From: Candidatus Bathyarchaeota archaeon
Lineage (GTDB): Archaea > Thermoproteota > Bathyarchaeia > Bathyarchaeales > Bathycorpusculaceae
Direction: 5' to 3'
DNA length: 64,000 bases
NCBI GenBank assembly: GCA_018396705.1
Contig: JAGTQZ010000003.1
Location: 104,711-168,710 of the forward strand
The stretch's first letter is position 1. Each line of letters opens with the position of its first letter. Below, piece after piece: positions 35,167-44,627 of the stretch. Made by a program: the position numbers and the translations under genes. Below the pieces are notes generated by a model that saw nothing but the letters and a program-made list of their open reading frames with translations, was not told where the DNA came from and did no database searches.

Positions 35167-35508
35167 ATGAGCGGAACAATACTCGAAGACACAGTTTCAG
35201 AAACCTTCCGAAAGAAGGGTTTTATAGTTTTCACGAGACAAAACCACTGCGACGTTTTGGCGGTTAAACCAGACATGACTTTGGCATATCTAGTAGAATG
35301 TAAAGACTACGCTTTATCTCGAAAGCAGCAGGTTTTGGCTGTCCGAGAGTTAAACCGCAACTATACACACGCCCTTGAGCTTCTTATAAAGCAGCGTTTA
35401 TGCCCAGAAAAAATTTTGAAAGTTTTGGTTGCACGAGGATTCGCTTATCAGGCAAGAGGCATACTGCAATACACACCAGAAACGTTCCTAGCTCACATTT
35501 CTTCGTAG
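35167..35508 (+). CDS. Small PD-(D/E)XK nuclease-like protein
   Basis: 113 residues. The pattern E7/E12, D29 in NHCDVLAVKPD and E44-C-K46 in YLVECKDY fits the core of the PD-(D/E)XK fold found in Holliday junction resolvases and restriction-type enzymes. FTRQNHCDVLAVKP resembles the second strand of archaeal resolvase-like proteins. The substrate is unknown. It is divergent from the S13 operon, with no Shine-Dalgarno sequence evident. Family assignment rests on motif spacing only. Confidence 0.6.
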   Translation: MSGTILEDTVSETFRKKGFIVFTRQNHCDVLAVKPDMTLAYLVECKDYALSRKQQVLAVRELNRNYTHALELLIKQRLCPEKILKVLVARGFAYQARGILQYTPETFLAHISS

Positions 35509-35587
35509 GAATATAAAGTCATTAATTTACAATCAATGCTTGCAACTGTATTCTTCTACGTAAATGTTATGAAAAAGTTTAAATTCG

Positions 35588-35908
35588 GTGGTAGTATTCT
35601 GGGAGTTTCCGAAACTGGTGTCCAGTTTGGGTAAGCTTCAAACTTTAGAAGTTGTTATCCGCGGGGACATTATAGAGAGGAACATTGTTTTAAAGTTTGG
35701 AAAGAAATTGGAAGAAACGAAACTGAGGGCAGATTTCAGCGCCTCAATAGTGGTTCCACCCTTCATAAAAGCCATCGAAAAACGTTATCCCTCTATTTGC
35801 GTATTGCATATAATGGTAGACATCGAAGATAAATTCCATGTTGAAAAACTTTTGAAGGACTTTATCCGCGCAGAAAACTGTGAAATAGTCTCAATTCATG
35901 AGTTGTAA
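35588..35908 (+). CDS. Protein of unknown function (about 106 residues)
   Basis: I do not recognise this protein. It has alternating strand-like stretches (LEVVIRGDIIERNIVLKFG, ASIVVPPFIKAIEKRYPSIC) and a charged C-terminus. The start is uncertain: a TATA-like TTTAAAT lies at about 35577-35583, so the GTG at 35588 is probably too early and a GTG at 35618 or TTG at 35627 may be used. No neighbour gives a functional hint. Confidence 0.5.
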   Translation: MVVFWEFPKLVSSLGKLQTLEVVIRGDIIERNIVLKFGKKLEETKLRADFSASIVVPPFIKAIEKRYPSICVLHIMVDIEDKFHVEKLLKDFIRAENCEIVSIHEL

Positions 35909-35928
35909 CAACGATCAGGGACAATTTA

Positions 35929-37314
35929 ATGGATCTTAAGAAGACAATTAAGCTATTGGCCGTTGTTACTTCGTTTTTAGTGACATATTATTTGGCTGCT
36001 CCCTTCGAGGAAAGAATGCAGTCGACATTATCCATTTTGATCCTCGCCTCAGGGCTTTGGATTACGGAACTTCTTCCCCTAGGCGTAACCGCACTAATAA
36101 TTGCGGTTATGCAACCGTTACTGAGAATTCAAACCTTTGAGAAGGCTTTAGCCCCCTTTTTCTCTCCAACAGTTGTTCTTATACTTGGCAGCTTTTTTCT
36201 GGCATTAGCTTTTGAAAAGCAAGATTTAGATGAGGCCTTAGCCTATAGAATGGTTACACATTTAGGAAGCAACATTAAAAAATTGGTTTTAGGATTAATG
36301 TTTACTACAGCTTTTCTCTCGATGTGGCTGAATAACACTGCCACCGCGGCGTTGATGATAACGCTAGCATTGAGCTTAGCAATAAAATGTAATAAAGAAC
36401 AGGACAAGGAGAACTTTTATAAAGTGATGATTTTAGGCATAGCATATTCCTCCAGTGTTGGGGGAATAGCAACTCTTATTGGAACACCACCTAATATGGT
36501 GGCCGCTGGAATGCTCCAGGAACTAGTCGGCTATGATTTAGCCTTCCTCGGATGGATTCTTTACGGGCTGCCAATAACGGTTATTTTGGTTCTTTTAATT
36601 TGGGCCCTTCTTTTTAAGCTGTTTCCTGTAGGAGAAGTTGATGTCCAAATACCTAAAAAAGAAGTTTCTACACTGAATTTCAAGCAGAAGCTCACTTTAA
36701 TTATTTTTATTCTAGCCGCATTTTTATGGCTTACTAGCAATTTACCGGAGCCTATAGCGTTTATTTTGGGATGGAGTGGACATGGGCTTCCTTCAGGTCT
36801 AGTGGCTTTAGTTATAGCGATTGTTCTATTCCTGACAGGAATTTTAAACCAGCATGACATTCTAAGGGTAGATTGGAACACTGTCTTACTTTTTGGCGGT
36901 GGCCTAAGTTTAGGTGCGGCTATGGAAGCGTCTGGATTGACTGATTGGATAGGTCAAAATTTAGCTGAAATCGTTGGCGGGGGCTCATCTGTTACGTTAT
37001 TCGTTATTTTGGGATTTTCTGCGTTGATTTTCACGATGATCGCCAGTAACACTGCGAGCGCCAACGTTTTCATTCCTATAGCCATATCTGCGAGTCTGGC
37101 CGCAGGCATAAGTCCAGTCGTGTCCGCTGTTCTAGTGGCCATATGTTGTAGCCTTGACTTTATGCTGCCAGTAGGCACACCACCTAACGCAATTGCGTAT
37201 AGCACTGGAAAAGTAAAAGTTAAAGAGATGGTGAAAGTCGGATCGGTATTGAATATTATAAGCGCCTTAATAACTATGCTTTTTGCTTTGACATTTTGGC
37301 CTTATATTTCTTAA
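35929..37314 (+). CDS. DASS/SLC13-family anion transporter
   Basis: 461 residues, strongly hydrophobic with about a dozen membrane segments. The paired Ser-Asn-Thr-type motifs are present as WLNNTATAALM in the first half and ASNTASANVF in the second, with GTPPNMVAAG and VGTPPNAIAY as the matching hairpin loops. These define the divalent anion:sodium symporter family, which moves dicarboxylates, sulfate or similar anions. The substrate cannot be told. The start is an ATG at 35929 with little leader. It converges on carB with 121 bp between. Confidence 0.9.
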   Translation: MDLKKTIKLLAVVTSFLVTYYLAAPFEERMQSTLSILILASGLWITELLPLGVTALIIAVMQPLLRIQTFEKALAPFFSPTVVLILGSFFLALAFEKQDLDEALAYRMVTHLGSNIKKLVLGLMFTTAFLSMWLNNTATAALMITLALSLAIKCNKEQDKENFYKVMILGIAYSSSVGGIATLIGTPPNMVAAGMLQELVGYDLAFLGWILYGLPITVILVLLIWALLFKLFPVGEVDVQIPKKEVSTLNFKQKLTLIIFILAAFLWLTSNLPEPIAFILGWSGHGLPSGLVALVIAIVLFLTGILNQHDILRVDWNTVLLFGGGLSLGAAMEASGLTDWIGQNLAEIVGGGSSVTLFVILGFSALIFTMIASNTASANVFIPIAISASLAAGISPVVSAVLVAICCSLDFMLPVGTPPNAIAYSTGKVKVKEMVKVGSVLNIISALITMLFALTFWPYIS

Positions 37315-37435
37315 CCTTCAAGTTGCACGCAGTTTAATGTACTATTGAGTTAGGTCATACACGTCCGCATAAAATTATCATGATAGCAAGTCTTGCTGCG
37401 ATAAAAGTTGATGAGACAGCACATGCTGCTAATTT

Positions 37436-40400
37436 TCAAGCAAGAATGTATTCTTGAAGCGGTTGCACTGTTGGTTTTCTATTTTTCAAGCATTTTAAAG
37501 TTTGGGCTATGAATGACGCAAGCTCGACTGTTGTGATCACTGGAACATTGAAATCAACAGCAGTTCTTCTAATGGCATACGCATCTGGATGTTTTCGAGA
37601 GTTCCCAGATGGAATACTTATGACGAAGTCTATTTTCCGTTGAGATAACAACACAATAGGGTTAGGATTACCAAGCGCATCGTTCACGTTGTGAAGCATC
37701 TCTACGTTGCTTATCCCTTCATTCACCAACATGTTGAAAACATTTCTGTCCGCATAGATTTTGAACCCCATTTCATAGAGGGCCGCGGCTATAGATGAAA
37801 TTTCTTCAGCCCTTTTGTCGTCTTCAACGGTTATTAGCACACGTCCTTCATTTGTCGGTATGGCGAATCCAGCAGCATGTAAGGCTTTTATCAGCGCATC
37901 GGCGAAATCTTCTCCTAAACATGCAACTTCACCTGTGCTTTGCATCTCAACTCCAAGCAGCGGATCAGCCTCATTTAAACGTGCGAAACTGAATTGGGGA
38001 ACTTTAACGCCTACATGTTGGATTCTTGGGCGGCTTATCTTTAGCTCACTAATTTTCTTTCCAAGCATTGCAAGGCTGGATAATTCCATTAAGTTAACGC
38101 CTACAGTTTTGCTTGTGAAGGGCATGGATCTGGATGCTCTTAAATTGCATTCAATAACATAGACCTCGCCATTTTTAACAAGATATTGTATGTTAAAAGG
38201 CCCCTTAATTCTAAGGGATCTCGCTATTTTACGCGTGTATTCTTCTATCTTTTGTATTGTGCTTTCCTTAAGCGTCTGTGGAGGTATACACATAACTGCG
38301 TCGCCACTATGCACCCCCGCATTTTCCACATGTTCTATTATGGCACCTATGAAAACTTCTTCGCCGTCCGCCACGCCGTCTACGTCAACTTCCTTGGCGT
38401 TTTGGATGAATTTGGATACAACAACAGGATATTCAGGTGAAACTTTTGCCGCTATTTCAAGGTACTCCTTGAGTTCATGACTTGAGTGTGCAATCTTCAT
38501 GCCAGAACCCGATAAAACATAACTTGGCCTCACAAGAACCGGATAGCCTATTTCTTCAGCAAACTTTATAGCGTCGTCTATTGTCGCCATTTTGCTCCAC
38601 TTAGGTTGGGGAATCCTAAGTTCCTCTAAGAGTTGGCTGAATTTTGAGCGGTCTTCAGCTCTATCTATGCTTTCCGCAGAAGTCCCAAGTAGTTTAACTC
38701 CAAATTTTGCAAGTTTCAGAGCGATGTTATTCGGTATTTGTCCTCCAACGCTTACAACAACACCCATCGGCTTTTCCTTCTCGTAAATGTCTAAAACCCG
38801 TTCTAAGGTTAGCTCTTCAAAGTAGAGCTTGTCAGACACGTCATAGTCTGTTGAAACTGTTTCGGGGTTATAGTTCACCATGATTACTTCTTCTACACCG
38901 TGTTTTTTGAGGGACCACACAGTGTTTACTGCACACCAGTCAAATTCAACACTTGAACCTATTCGGAAAACACCAGCACCCAAAACTACAACTTTGTTTT
39001 TATTTGTCTCAAATTTAACGTCATCTTCTTCTCCACCATAAGTTAGGTAGAGATAGTTTGTTTTGGCAGGCCATTCAGCTGCCAGCGTATCCACCTGCTT
39101 GACTACCGGAATTATGCCCTTGCGTTTTCTCCATTCTCTTATTTCTATTTCGCTCTTGTGGAGGCACTGGGCGATTTGCTTGTCTGAAAATCCTAAACGT
39201 TTTGCTTCTTTTATAACTTCGAAGACTTCTTCAGATTCTATATCTAAAGACTTCAATTTTTCTTCCATTTCAATAATGTTCTTTATTTTATATAGGAACC
39301 ACGGATCTATGCCGCTTAAATTGTAGATTTCCTCTATTGGAACACCCATTTTTATTGCTTTTACGATTTTGAAGAGCCTTTCGTCGGTGGGCTCCGCCAA
39401 AGCTTTTTTAATCAGCTCAACTGGCTCCGCTTTATCGTCTTCACCATTGCCCACAAGCCCAGCTTTTCCAATGTCTAACATTCTAACGGCTTTCTGCAGG
39501 GCTTCTTCAAAGCATCTGCCAATGGCCATGACTTCTCCAACAGATTTCATTTGAGTCCCTATTCTTCTGTTGACGCCGTTAAACTTTTGGAAGTCCCATC
39601 TTGGAATTTTGACGACAATATAGTCTAGGGACGGTTCAAAACAAGCTGTTGTGATTCTGGTGACTTTGTTTAAGAGTTCAGGAAGCAAATATCCTATGGC
39701 TAGTTTGGCTGCAATGTAGGCAAGCGGGTAACCTGTTGCTTTACTTGCCAATGCAGAGCTTCTTGACATGCGGGCGTTGACCTCAATAGCGCGGAATTCT
39801 TCGCATTTTGGATGTAAGGCCCATTGAATGTTGCATTCGCCTACTATGCCGAGGCTTTGAATGACTTTTATAGAAGCAGAACGGAGAAGGTGATATTCTC
39901 TGTTTGTAAGTGTTTGAGATGGGGCGACGACTATTGAATCGCCTGTGTGAATTCCCATCGGATCGAAATTTTCCATGTTGCAAACTGTTATGCAATTGTT
40001 TGCTCTGTCCCTCATAACTTCATACTCAATTTCCTTCCATTTACCGACATATTCCTCAACAAGCACTTGGGATATCATGCTTTGAGCTAGGGCTTTGGCC
40101 GCCAACCGCTTTAACTCTTCCGCGTTGAAAGCAACGCCTGAACCTCCGCCTCCAAGCGTGTACGCAACCCTTAAGATGACAGGATAGCCTATTTCTTCAG
40201 CTATTTCTAGAGCTTCTTTAACGGATGTAGCGGATTTGCTCCTAAGAACGGGTATGCCAGCTTGTATCATTGCTTGCCTGAAAAGTTCTCTGTCTTCTGT
40301 TGCTTCGATAGCTGATATTGGGGTTCCTAAAACTTCCACTCCATATTTTTCGAGTATGCCTTCTTTCGCTAACTGCACGCCACAGTTTAGAGCTGTTTGA

Positions 40401-40675
40401 CCACCAAAACCTAGCAGTATTCCGTCAGGCTTCTCTTTTTTGATAACTTCCTCAACATAATTTGGTTCAACAGGCAAAAGGTAAACTTTACCCGCTAAAC
40501 GCGGATCGGTTTGTATTGTCGCAACGTTCGGGTTAACTAGAATAGTTTCAATTCCTTCTTCCCTTAAGGCTTTGAGGCATTGGCTACCAGAATAATCAAA
40601 CTCAGCAGCCTCACCAATTTTTATTGCACCGCTTCCGAGAACCAACACCTTCTTTATCCATTCAAACTTTGGCAT
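37436..40675 (-). CDS. carB: Carbamoyl-phosphate synthase large subunit
   Basis: About 1079 residues, undivided. Two ATP-grasp halves are visible: the first with VLGSGAIKIGEAAEFDYSGS and LLGFGGQTALNCGVQLAKEG, the second with VVLGAGVFRIGSSVEFDWCA and VVSVGGQIPNNIALKLAKFG. A C-terminal MGS-like allosteric domain follows, with GRVLITVEDDKRAEEIS. It makes carbamoyl phosphate for arginine and pyrimidines. The ATG at 40675 follows GAGGG; a TTG at 40681 overlapping the carA stop is an alternative. It is the last gene of the argG-argH-carA-carB operon. Confidence 0.97.
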   Translation of the reverse strand: MPKFEWIKKVLVLGSGAIKIGEAAEFDYSGSQCLKALREEGIETILVNPNVATIQTDPRLAGKVYLLPVEPNYVEEVIKKEKPDGILLGFGGQTALNCGVQLAKEGILEKYGVEVLGTPISAIEATEDRELFRQAMIQAGIPVLRSKSATSVKEALEIAEEIGYPVILRVAYTLGGGGSGVAFNAEELKRLAAKALAQSMISQVLVEEYVGKWKEIEYEVMRDRANNCITVCNMENFDPMGIHTGDSIVVAPSQTLTNREYHLLRSASIKVIQSLGIVGECNIQWALHPKCEEFRAIEVNARMSRSSALASKATGYPLAYIAAKLAIGYLLPELLNKVTRITTACFEPSLDYIVVKIPRWDFQKFNGVNRRIGTQMKSVGEVMAIGRCFEEALQKAVRMLDIGKAGLVGNGEDDKAEPVELIKKALAEPTDERLFKIVKAIKMGVPIEEIYNLSGIDPWFLYKIKNIIEMEEKLKSLDIESEEVFEVIKEAKRLGFSDKQIAQCLHKSEIEIREWRKRKGIIPVVKQVDTLAAEWPAKTNYLYLTYGGEEDDVKFETNKNKVVVLGAGVFRIGSSVEFDWCAVNTVWSLKKHGVEEVIMVNYNPETVSTDYDVSDKLYFEELTLERVLDIYEKEKPMGVVVSVGGQIPNNIALKLAKFGVKLLGTSAESIDRAEDRSKFSQLLEELRIPQPKWSKMATIDDAIKFAEEIGYPVLVRPSYVLSGSGMKIAHSSHELKEYLEIAAKVSPEYPVVVSKFIQNAKEVDVDGVADGEEVFIGAIIEHVENAGVHSGDAVMCIPPQTLKESTIQKIEEYTRKIARSLRIKGPFNIQYLVKNGEVYVIECNLRASRSMPFTSKTVGVNLMELSSLAMLGKKISELKISRPRIQHVGVKVPQFSFARLNEADPLLGVEMQSTGEVACLGEDFADALIKALHAAGFAIPTNEGRVLITVEDDKRAEEISSIAAALYEMGFKIYADRNVFNMLVNEGISNVEMLHNVNDALGNPNPIVLLSQRKIDFVISIPSGNSRKHPDAYAIRRTAVDFNVPVITTVELASFIAQTLKCLKNRKPTVQPLQEYILA

Positions 40676-40677
40676 TT

Positions 40678-41814
40678 TCAATCCCTCAAAAGTTTACAAA
40701 ATTCGTCGAAAAGGAAACCAGTGTCATAAGGCCCCGGATTTGCTTCCGGATGGAATTGAACGGCAAAGACAGGCTTTTGCTTATGTTTTAAACCTTCCAC
40801 GGTACTATCGTTTGCGTTTACAAACCAAATGTTCAATTCCGTTTTTTTCAGAGAATCCGCGTCCACGGCATAGCCATGGTTTTGAGTTGTTATGTAACAT
40901 CTGTTCGTTTCAAGCTCAAGGGCTGGTTGGTTTTGTGAACGATGTCCATACTTCATTTTATAGGTGTTTGCGCCCGAGGCTAAGGCTATTATCTGGTTTC
41001 CAAGACAGATTCCCATGAGTGGAAAATCCAGCGCTATTAGCTCTTTAACGCATTCGATGGTTTCAACGCATTTTTTCGGGTCTCCGGGGCCGTTGCTTAC
41101 AACAACCCCACTGGGTTTGTACTCCATGAGCTCTTTAGCTGAACAATTATACGGTACGCGGACAACCTTTAATCCGCGTTCGATAAGATTTATCAATATG
41201 CTGTGCTTTACACCACAATCGATAACTACAACAGTTTTCTTGCCGCCATGATTATAGCATACTGGCTTTTTGATGGATACTTCGCTGACCAAATTTCGCA
41301 TATTTGGATCGGGGGCTCTTTTCGCTTCTTCAATGAGTTGTTCAACATTTGGCTGTTCATCTTCTTCACACACTTGGAGCACGCCACGCATTACGCCGCT
41401 CACTCTAAGCTTTTTTGTAATCATTCTGGTGTCTACGCCCCATATTCCAGGGACACCCTCTTCGGAAAGCCATTCGTTTAAAGTTCTTCTCGAAGCCCAA
41501 TGATGGGGATTTTCACAAAGTTCATGAATCACAAGACCAGCAACTTTTATTCCATCAGACTCAAACGGGGGAAACAAATCTTCTTTTCTATGTACGGGGA
41601 TTCCATAATTGCCGATGAGAGGATAAGTTAAAACCAAAATTTGCCCATGATAAGATGGATCTGTCAAAGATTCCACATAACCAACCATAGAAGTTGAGAA
41701 TACAACTTCCCCTACCACTTTTTTAGGTGCCCCAAAACCAAAACCAATGAAGCACGACCCGTCTTCCAAAACCAGAGCAGCTTTTCTTTTCCGGGGCAAT
41801 CCTTTTGTGCTCAA
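40678..41814 (-). CDS. carA: Carbamoyl-phosphate synthase small (glutaminase) subunit
   Basis: 378 residues. The N-terminal CarA domain has ALVLEDGSCFIGFGFGAPKK, and the class I glutamine amidotransferase domain has VSNGPGDPKKCVETI, the nucleophile loop LMGICLGNQIIAL and VQFHPEANPGPYDTGFLFDE. It supplies ammonia from glutamine to CarB. The start is a TTG at 41814 (a second TTG lies 15 bp further). It is 15 bp after argH and overlaps or abuts carB. Confidence 0.96.
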   Translation of the reverse strand: MSTKGLPRKRKAALVLEDGSCFIGFGFGAPKKVVGEVVFSTSMVGYVESLTDPSYHGQILVLTYPLIGNYGIPVHRKEDLFPPFESDGIKVAGLVIHELCENPHHWASRRTLNEWLSEEGVPGIWGVDTRMITKKLRVSGVMRGVLQVCEEDEQPNVEQLIEEAKRAPDPNMRNLVSEVSIKKPVCYNHGGKKTVVVIDCGVKHSILINLIERGLKVVRVPYNCSAKELMEYKPSGVVVSNGPGDPKKCVETIECVKELIALDFPLMGICLGNQIIALASGANTYKMKYGHRSQNQPALELETNRCYITTQNHGYAVDADSLKKTELNIWFVNANDSTVEGLKHKQKPVFAVQFHPEANPGPYDTGFLFDEFCKLLRD

Positions 41815-41829
41815 AGCCCTACAACACCT

Positions 41830-43326
41830 TCACATTTTTATTTTTAAACTTTTTGGTTTTGTTGCCTTGCAAAGCTCTTCAATCAAACTGTTAAGGTTTT
41901 TGCTTGCAGTTGCCATTTTTTCCTCTACCTCAGCCACTTTTGCATTTGATAAAGCAAGCATGTTTCGGCGGGAGTCAACCATCCTCCGTGCTTCAACTGG
42001 GGATGGGCCTCCTCGGACGCTGTGCGTTTTAACAAAATTTGCCACATCAACTGAACTCTTGATGTCGCTTTCGTTAACGCTTAAAGATAAACCAGCAACC
42101 TCTTCAGCGGTTTCTTTCAGCATTTGAGAAGTTACGTCTTTTGGATGTAACCCGTTTTCGACAAGTTTTCTACTTAAGGCGCCTACGATTTTATGCGCTG
42201 TTCTAAATGGAACATGATATTTCTGGAACAAAACTCTTATAAGCTCCGTAAAAGTTGAAAAAGCTAAATTCGGGTTTTCTAAGTTTTGCATAGGCTCACA
42301 TGCAGCAATCAACTTGGACAGAATATTGAGCGAATCACTAATTTTGGCACAAGACTCCCAAAGTTTCGGTGTTACTTCTTGAAAATCTAGGTTATAACCT
42401 GATGGCAGAGATTTCAAAATCAAGGCACACGTCGCAAAATTGCCTATAACATGGCCCATTCTCGCGCGAATCACCTCAAGTACGTCCGGGTTCTTTTTTT
42501 GGGGCATTATACTGCTGGTTGAACAAAACTCATCTGGAATCTCGATCAAATTGAATTCGGGTGCGCTCCAAATTATCATATCTTCAACAAGACGACTTAC
42601 GTCAACGGCCAGCATAGATAGAACAGCAAGTGTTTCCATGACAAAGTCGCGGCTGCTGACAGCGTCAATCGAGTTTTCTAAGACTTCATTGAAACCTAAA
42701 AGCTCAGCCACTCTTTCCCTGTTTATTGGGAAACTTGTTGTAGCCAAGGCTGCGGCGCCCATGGGGCACATATTAACTCTGTTATAGCATTCCACAAGTC
42801 TCTCAAAGTGTCTCTGAAAAACATCGAATTGATACAGGAGGTAGTGGGCAAAAGTTATTGGTTGAGCTGGTCTAAGGTGAGTATACCCACATATAATCGT
42901 GTCCACATGTTTTTCAGCTTTTGCCAACAATTTTGTCTGAAAGCCAAGTATGATCTTCATCAAATCTACTAGTTCTTCACGTAACCCCATCCGAATGGCT
43001 GTTGCAACTTGATCGTTCCTGCTCTTTGCCACGTGAAGGTTTTCGCCAGCCGATTCTTTCGTTTTTCTAATGACCTCTTCTTCGATGCAGACATGTATGT
43101 CCTCAAGCCACGGTTTTATTTTGAATTCTTCTTGTTTCAAGGCTTTGAGAATCTCGACCGCGTCCTCTTCGCCTATTATTTTCTGCTCCATCAACATTAT
43201 GGTGTGGGCTTTGTTTATCGCTACTACATGTTTTAAGAGCTTCACGTCATCCTCTATTGAAGAAATAAAATGAGAAACCTCTTTTTTTGTAGACTTTATT
43301 CTGCCTCCCTTGAACAGCAAACTCAC
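41830..43326 (-). CDS. argH: Argininosuccinate lyase
   Basis: 498 residues. HVAKSRNDQVATAIRMGLRE, TIICGYTHLRPAQPITFAHY and the signature SSIMPQKKNPDVLEVIRARM are those of the fumarase/aspartase superfamily lyase that splits argininosuccinate into arginine and fumarate. The start is a GTG at 43326 that overlaps the argG stop (GTGA), implying coupled translation. Confidence 0.96.
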   Translation of the reverse strand: MSLLFKGGRIKSTKKEVSHFISSIEDDVKLLKHVVAINKAHTIMLMEQKIIGEEDAVEILKALKQEEFKIKPWLEDIHVCIEEEVIRKTKESAGENLHVAKSRNDQVATAIRMGLREELVDLMKIILGFQTKLLAKAEKHVDTIICGYTHLRPAQPITFAHYLLYQFDVFQRHFERLVECYNRVNMCPMGAAALATTSFPINRERVAELLGFNEVLENSIDAVSSRDFVMETLAVLSMLAVDVSRLVEDMIIWSAPEFNLIEIPDEFCSTSSIMPQKKNPDVLEVIRARMGHVIGNFATCALILKSLPSGYNLDFQEVTPKLWESCAKISDSLNILSKLIAACEPMQNLENPNLAFSTFTELIRVLFQKYHVPFRTAHKIVGALSRKLVENGLHPKDVTSQMLKETAEEVAGLSLSVNESDIKSSVDVANFVKTHSVRGGPSPVEARRMVDSRRNMLALSNAKVAEVEEKMATASKNLNSLIEELCKATKPKSLKIKM

Positions 43327-44546
43327 GGTATTTTTCCCTCTTCAACCCCTAGAACGCTTTTGAGAACATGGAAAGTCTTCGACTGCAGTCCCCAAAGCTC
43401 AACAAAACCGCGCGCCAGAGTTTGGTCAAATGTTGTTCCAACGTCGTAAGTAGCCAATTTCAAGTCATAAAGCGCGTATTTTGACGAACGACCAACAACC
43501 CTTAAGTTTCCCTTATATAACTTTAGCCTAACCTTACCACAGACGCGTTCTTGGGTTTTATTTATGAATGCTTCTAAATCTGCTCTTAGAGGATCTACCC
43601 ATAAGCCAGCATATGCCAGAAAAGTCCATTGCGCATCTACATATTTTTTGAACGCTAATTCATGGCTTGTAAGAACCATTTTTTCTAGGTCTTTGTGCGC
43701 CTCTATTATTAATGTGGCCGCTGGACATTCATAGACTTCTCTTGATTTAATGCCTACGATCCTGTCCTCAATGTGGTCGATGCGTCCAATTCCATGTGTA
43801 CCTCCAATTTCGTTCAGTTTTACAATTAATGAAACCGGATCCATTATCTCGTTATTGAGTGAGTATGGAACACCATGCTCAAAACCTATTGTTACGTACT
43901 CCGGTTTGTCGGGACACTTCTCAGGCGGCAAGGTCCACTCAAAAGCATCCTCTGGTGGTTCACTGTCTGGATCCTCTAATACACCGCATTCAATCGCGCG
44001 ACCCCAAAGATTTTGATCAATACTATAGGGACTTTTTTTGCCTAGAGGTATTGGCAAGTTTTTCTCCTTTGCAAATTCTATTTCTTTGTCTCTTGTTAAT
44101 TGCCAGTCCCTTACGGGTGCTATAACCTTCAAATGGGATGCAAGCGACTTTATGGTAACGTCAAAGCGAACTTGGTCATTTCCTTTGCCGCTGCATCCAT
44201 GGGCGACTGTGGTTGCCTTTTCCTTTTTGGCAATTTCCACCATTTTTGCAGCTATTAGTGGACGCGAGAGGGCGCTGCAGAGTGGGTATTTTTCTTCATA
44301 GAGGGCGTTGGCTTTTATTGCTGGGAAAACATAGTTCATGACGAATTCCTTTTTCGCGTCAATTGTATAGTGCTTGATGGCACCAAGTGCTAAGGCTTTC
44401 TCTTCTATTGTTTTCGCATCCATTCCTTGACCTACGTCTACCGTAAGTGTTACGACATCTGCTCCGTATTTTTCTTGAATCCACTTTATCATGACAGATG
44501 TGTCAAGGCCGCCTGAGTATGCCAAGATGACTTTTTCTTTTGACAT
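43323..44546 (-). CDS. argG: Argininosuccinate synthase
   Basis: 407 residues. The N-terminal pyrophosphatase loop is ILAYSGGLDTSVMIKW, followed by YPLCSALSRPLIAAKMVEIA, VAHGCSGKGNDQVRFD and KSPYSIDQNLWGRAIECG. It joins citrulline and aspartate. The ATG at 44546 lies only about 27 bp from the TATA element on the minus strand, so the operon mRNA is probably leaderless. The divergent ACT-domain gene shares this short promoter region. Confidence 0.96.
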   Translation of the reverse strand: MSKEKVILAYSGGLDTSVMIKWIQEKYGADVVTLTVDVGQGMDAKTIEEKALALGAIKHYTIDAKKEFVMNYVFPAIKANALYEEKYPLCSALSRPLIAAKMVEIAKKEKATTVAHGCSGKGNDQVRFDVTIKSLASHLKVIAPVRDWQLTRDKEIEFAKEKNLPIPLGKKSPYSIDQNLWGRAIECGVLEDPDSEPPEDAFEWTLPPEKCPDKPEYVTIGFEHGVPYSLNNEIMDPVSLIVKLNEIGGTHGIGRIDHIEDRIVGIKSREVYECPAATLIIEAHKDLEKMVLTSHELAFKKYVDAQWTFLAYAGLWVDPLRADLEAFINKTQERVCGKVRLKLYKGNLRVVGRSSKYALYDLKLATYDVGTTFDQTLARGFVELWGLQSKTFHVLKSVLGVEEGKIP

Positions 44547-44573
44547 GTGTTGGGCTGGTACCTAGCAAACCTT

Positions 44574-44597
44574 ATATATTTTTTGGTCAAAATATAT
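44574..44597. promoter_or_regulatory. Perfect inverted repeat over the shared argG/ACT-gene promoter
   Basis: ATATATTTT (44574-44582) and AAAATATAT (44589-44597) are exact inverted copies around the 6-bp centre TTGGTC. The left arm is part of the TATA box ATATATAAG used leftward by argG, and the same element can serve the rightward gene. An operator in this place would block TBP binding in both directions. The only regulator-like gene beside it is the ACT-domain protein at 44628. Confidence 0.55.
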
Positions 44598-44627
44598 CAG
44601 AAACAGACAAAGGTGACTAAATATACA

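Noticed and set aside
37385..37425. Short hairpins (AGCAAG/CTTGCT and CAGCA/TGCTG) between the anion transporter and carB
   Set aside because: Arms are only five or six bases with almost no loop and no T run follows on either strand, so I do not call a terminator or small RNA.
44547..44627. 27-codon N-terminal extension of the ACT-domain protein
   Set aside because: It covers the TATA box and inverted repeat of the intergenic region; the ATG at 44628 has a proper ribosome-binding site.
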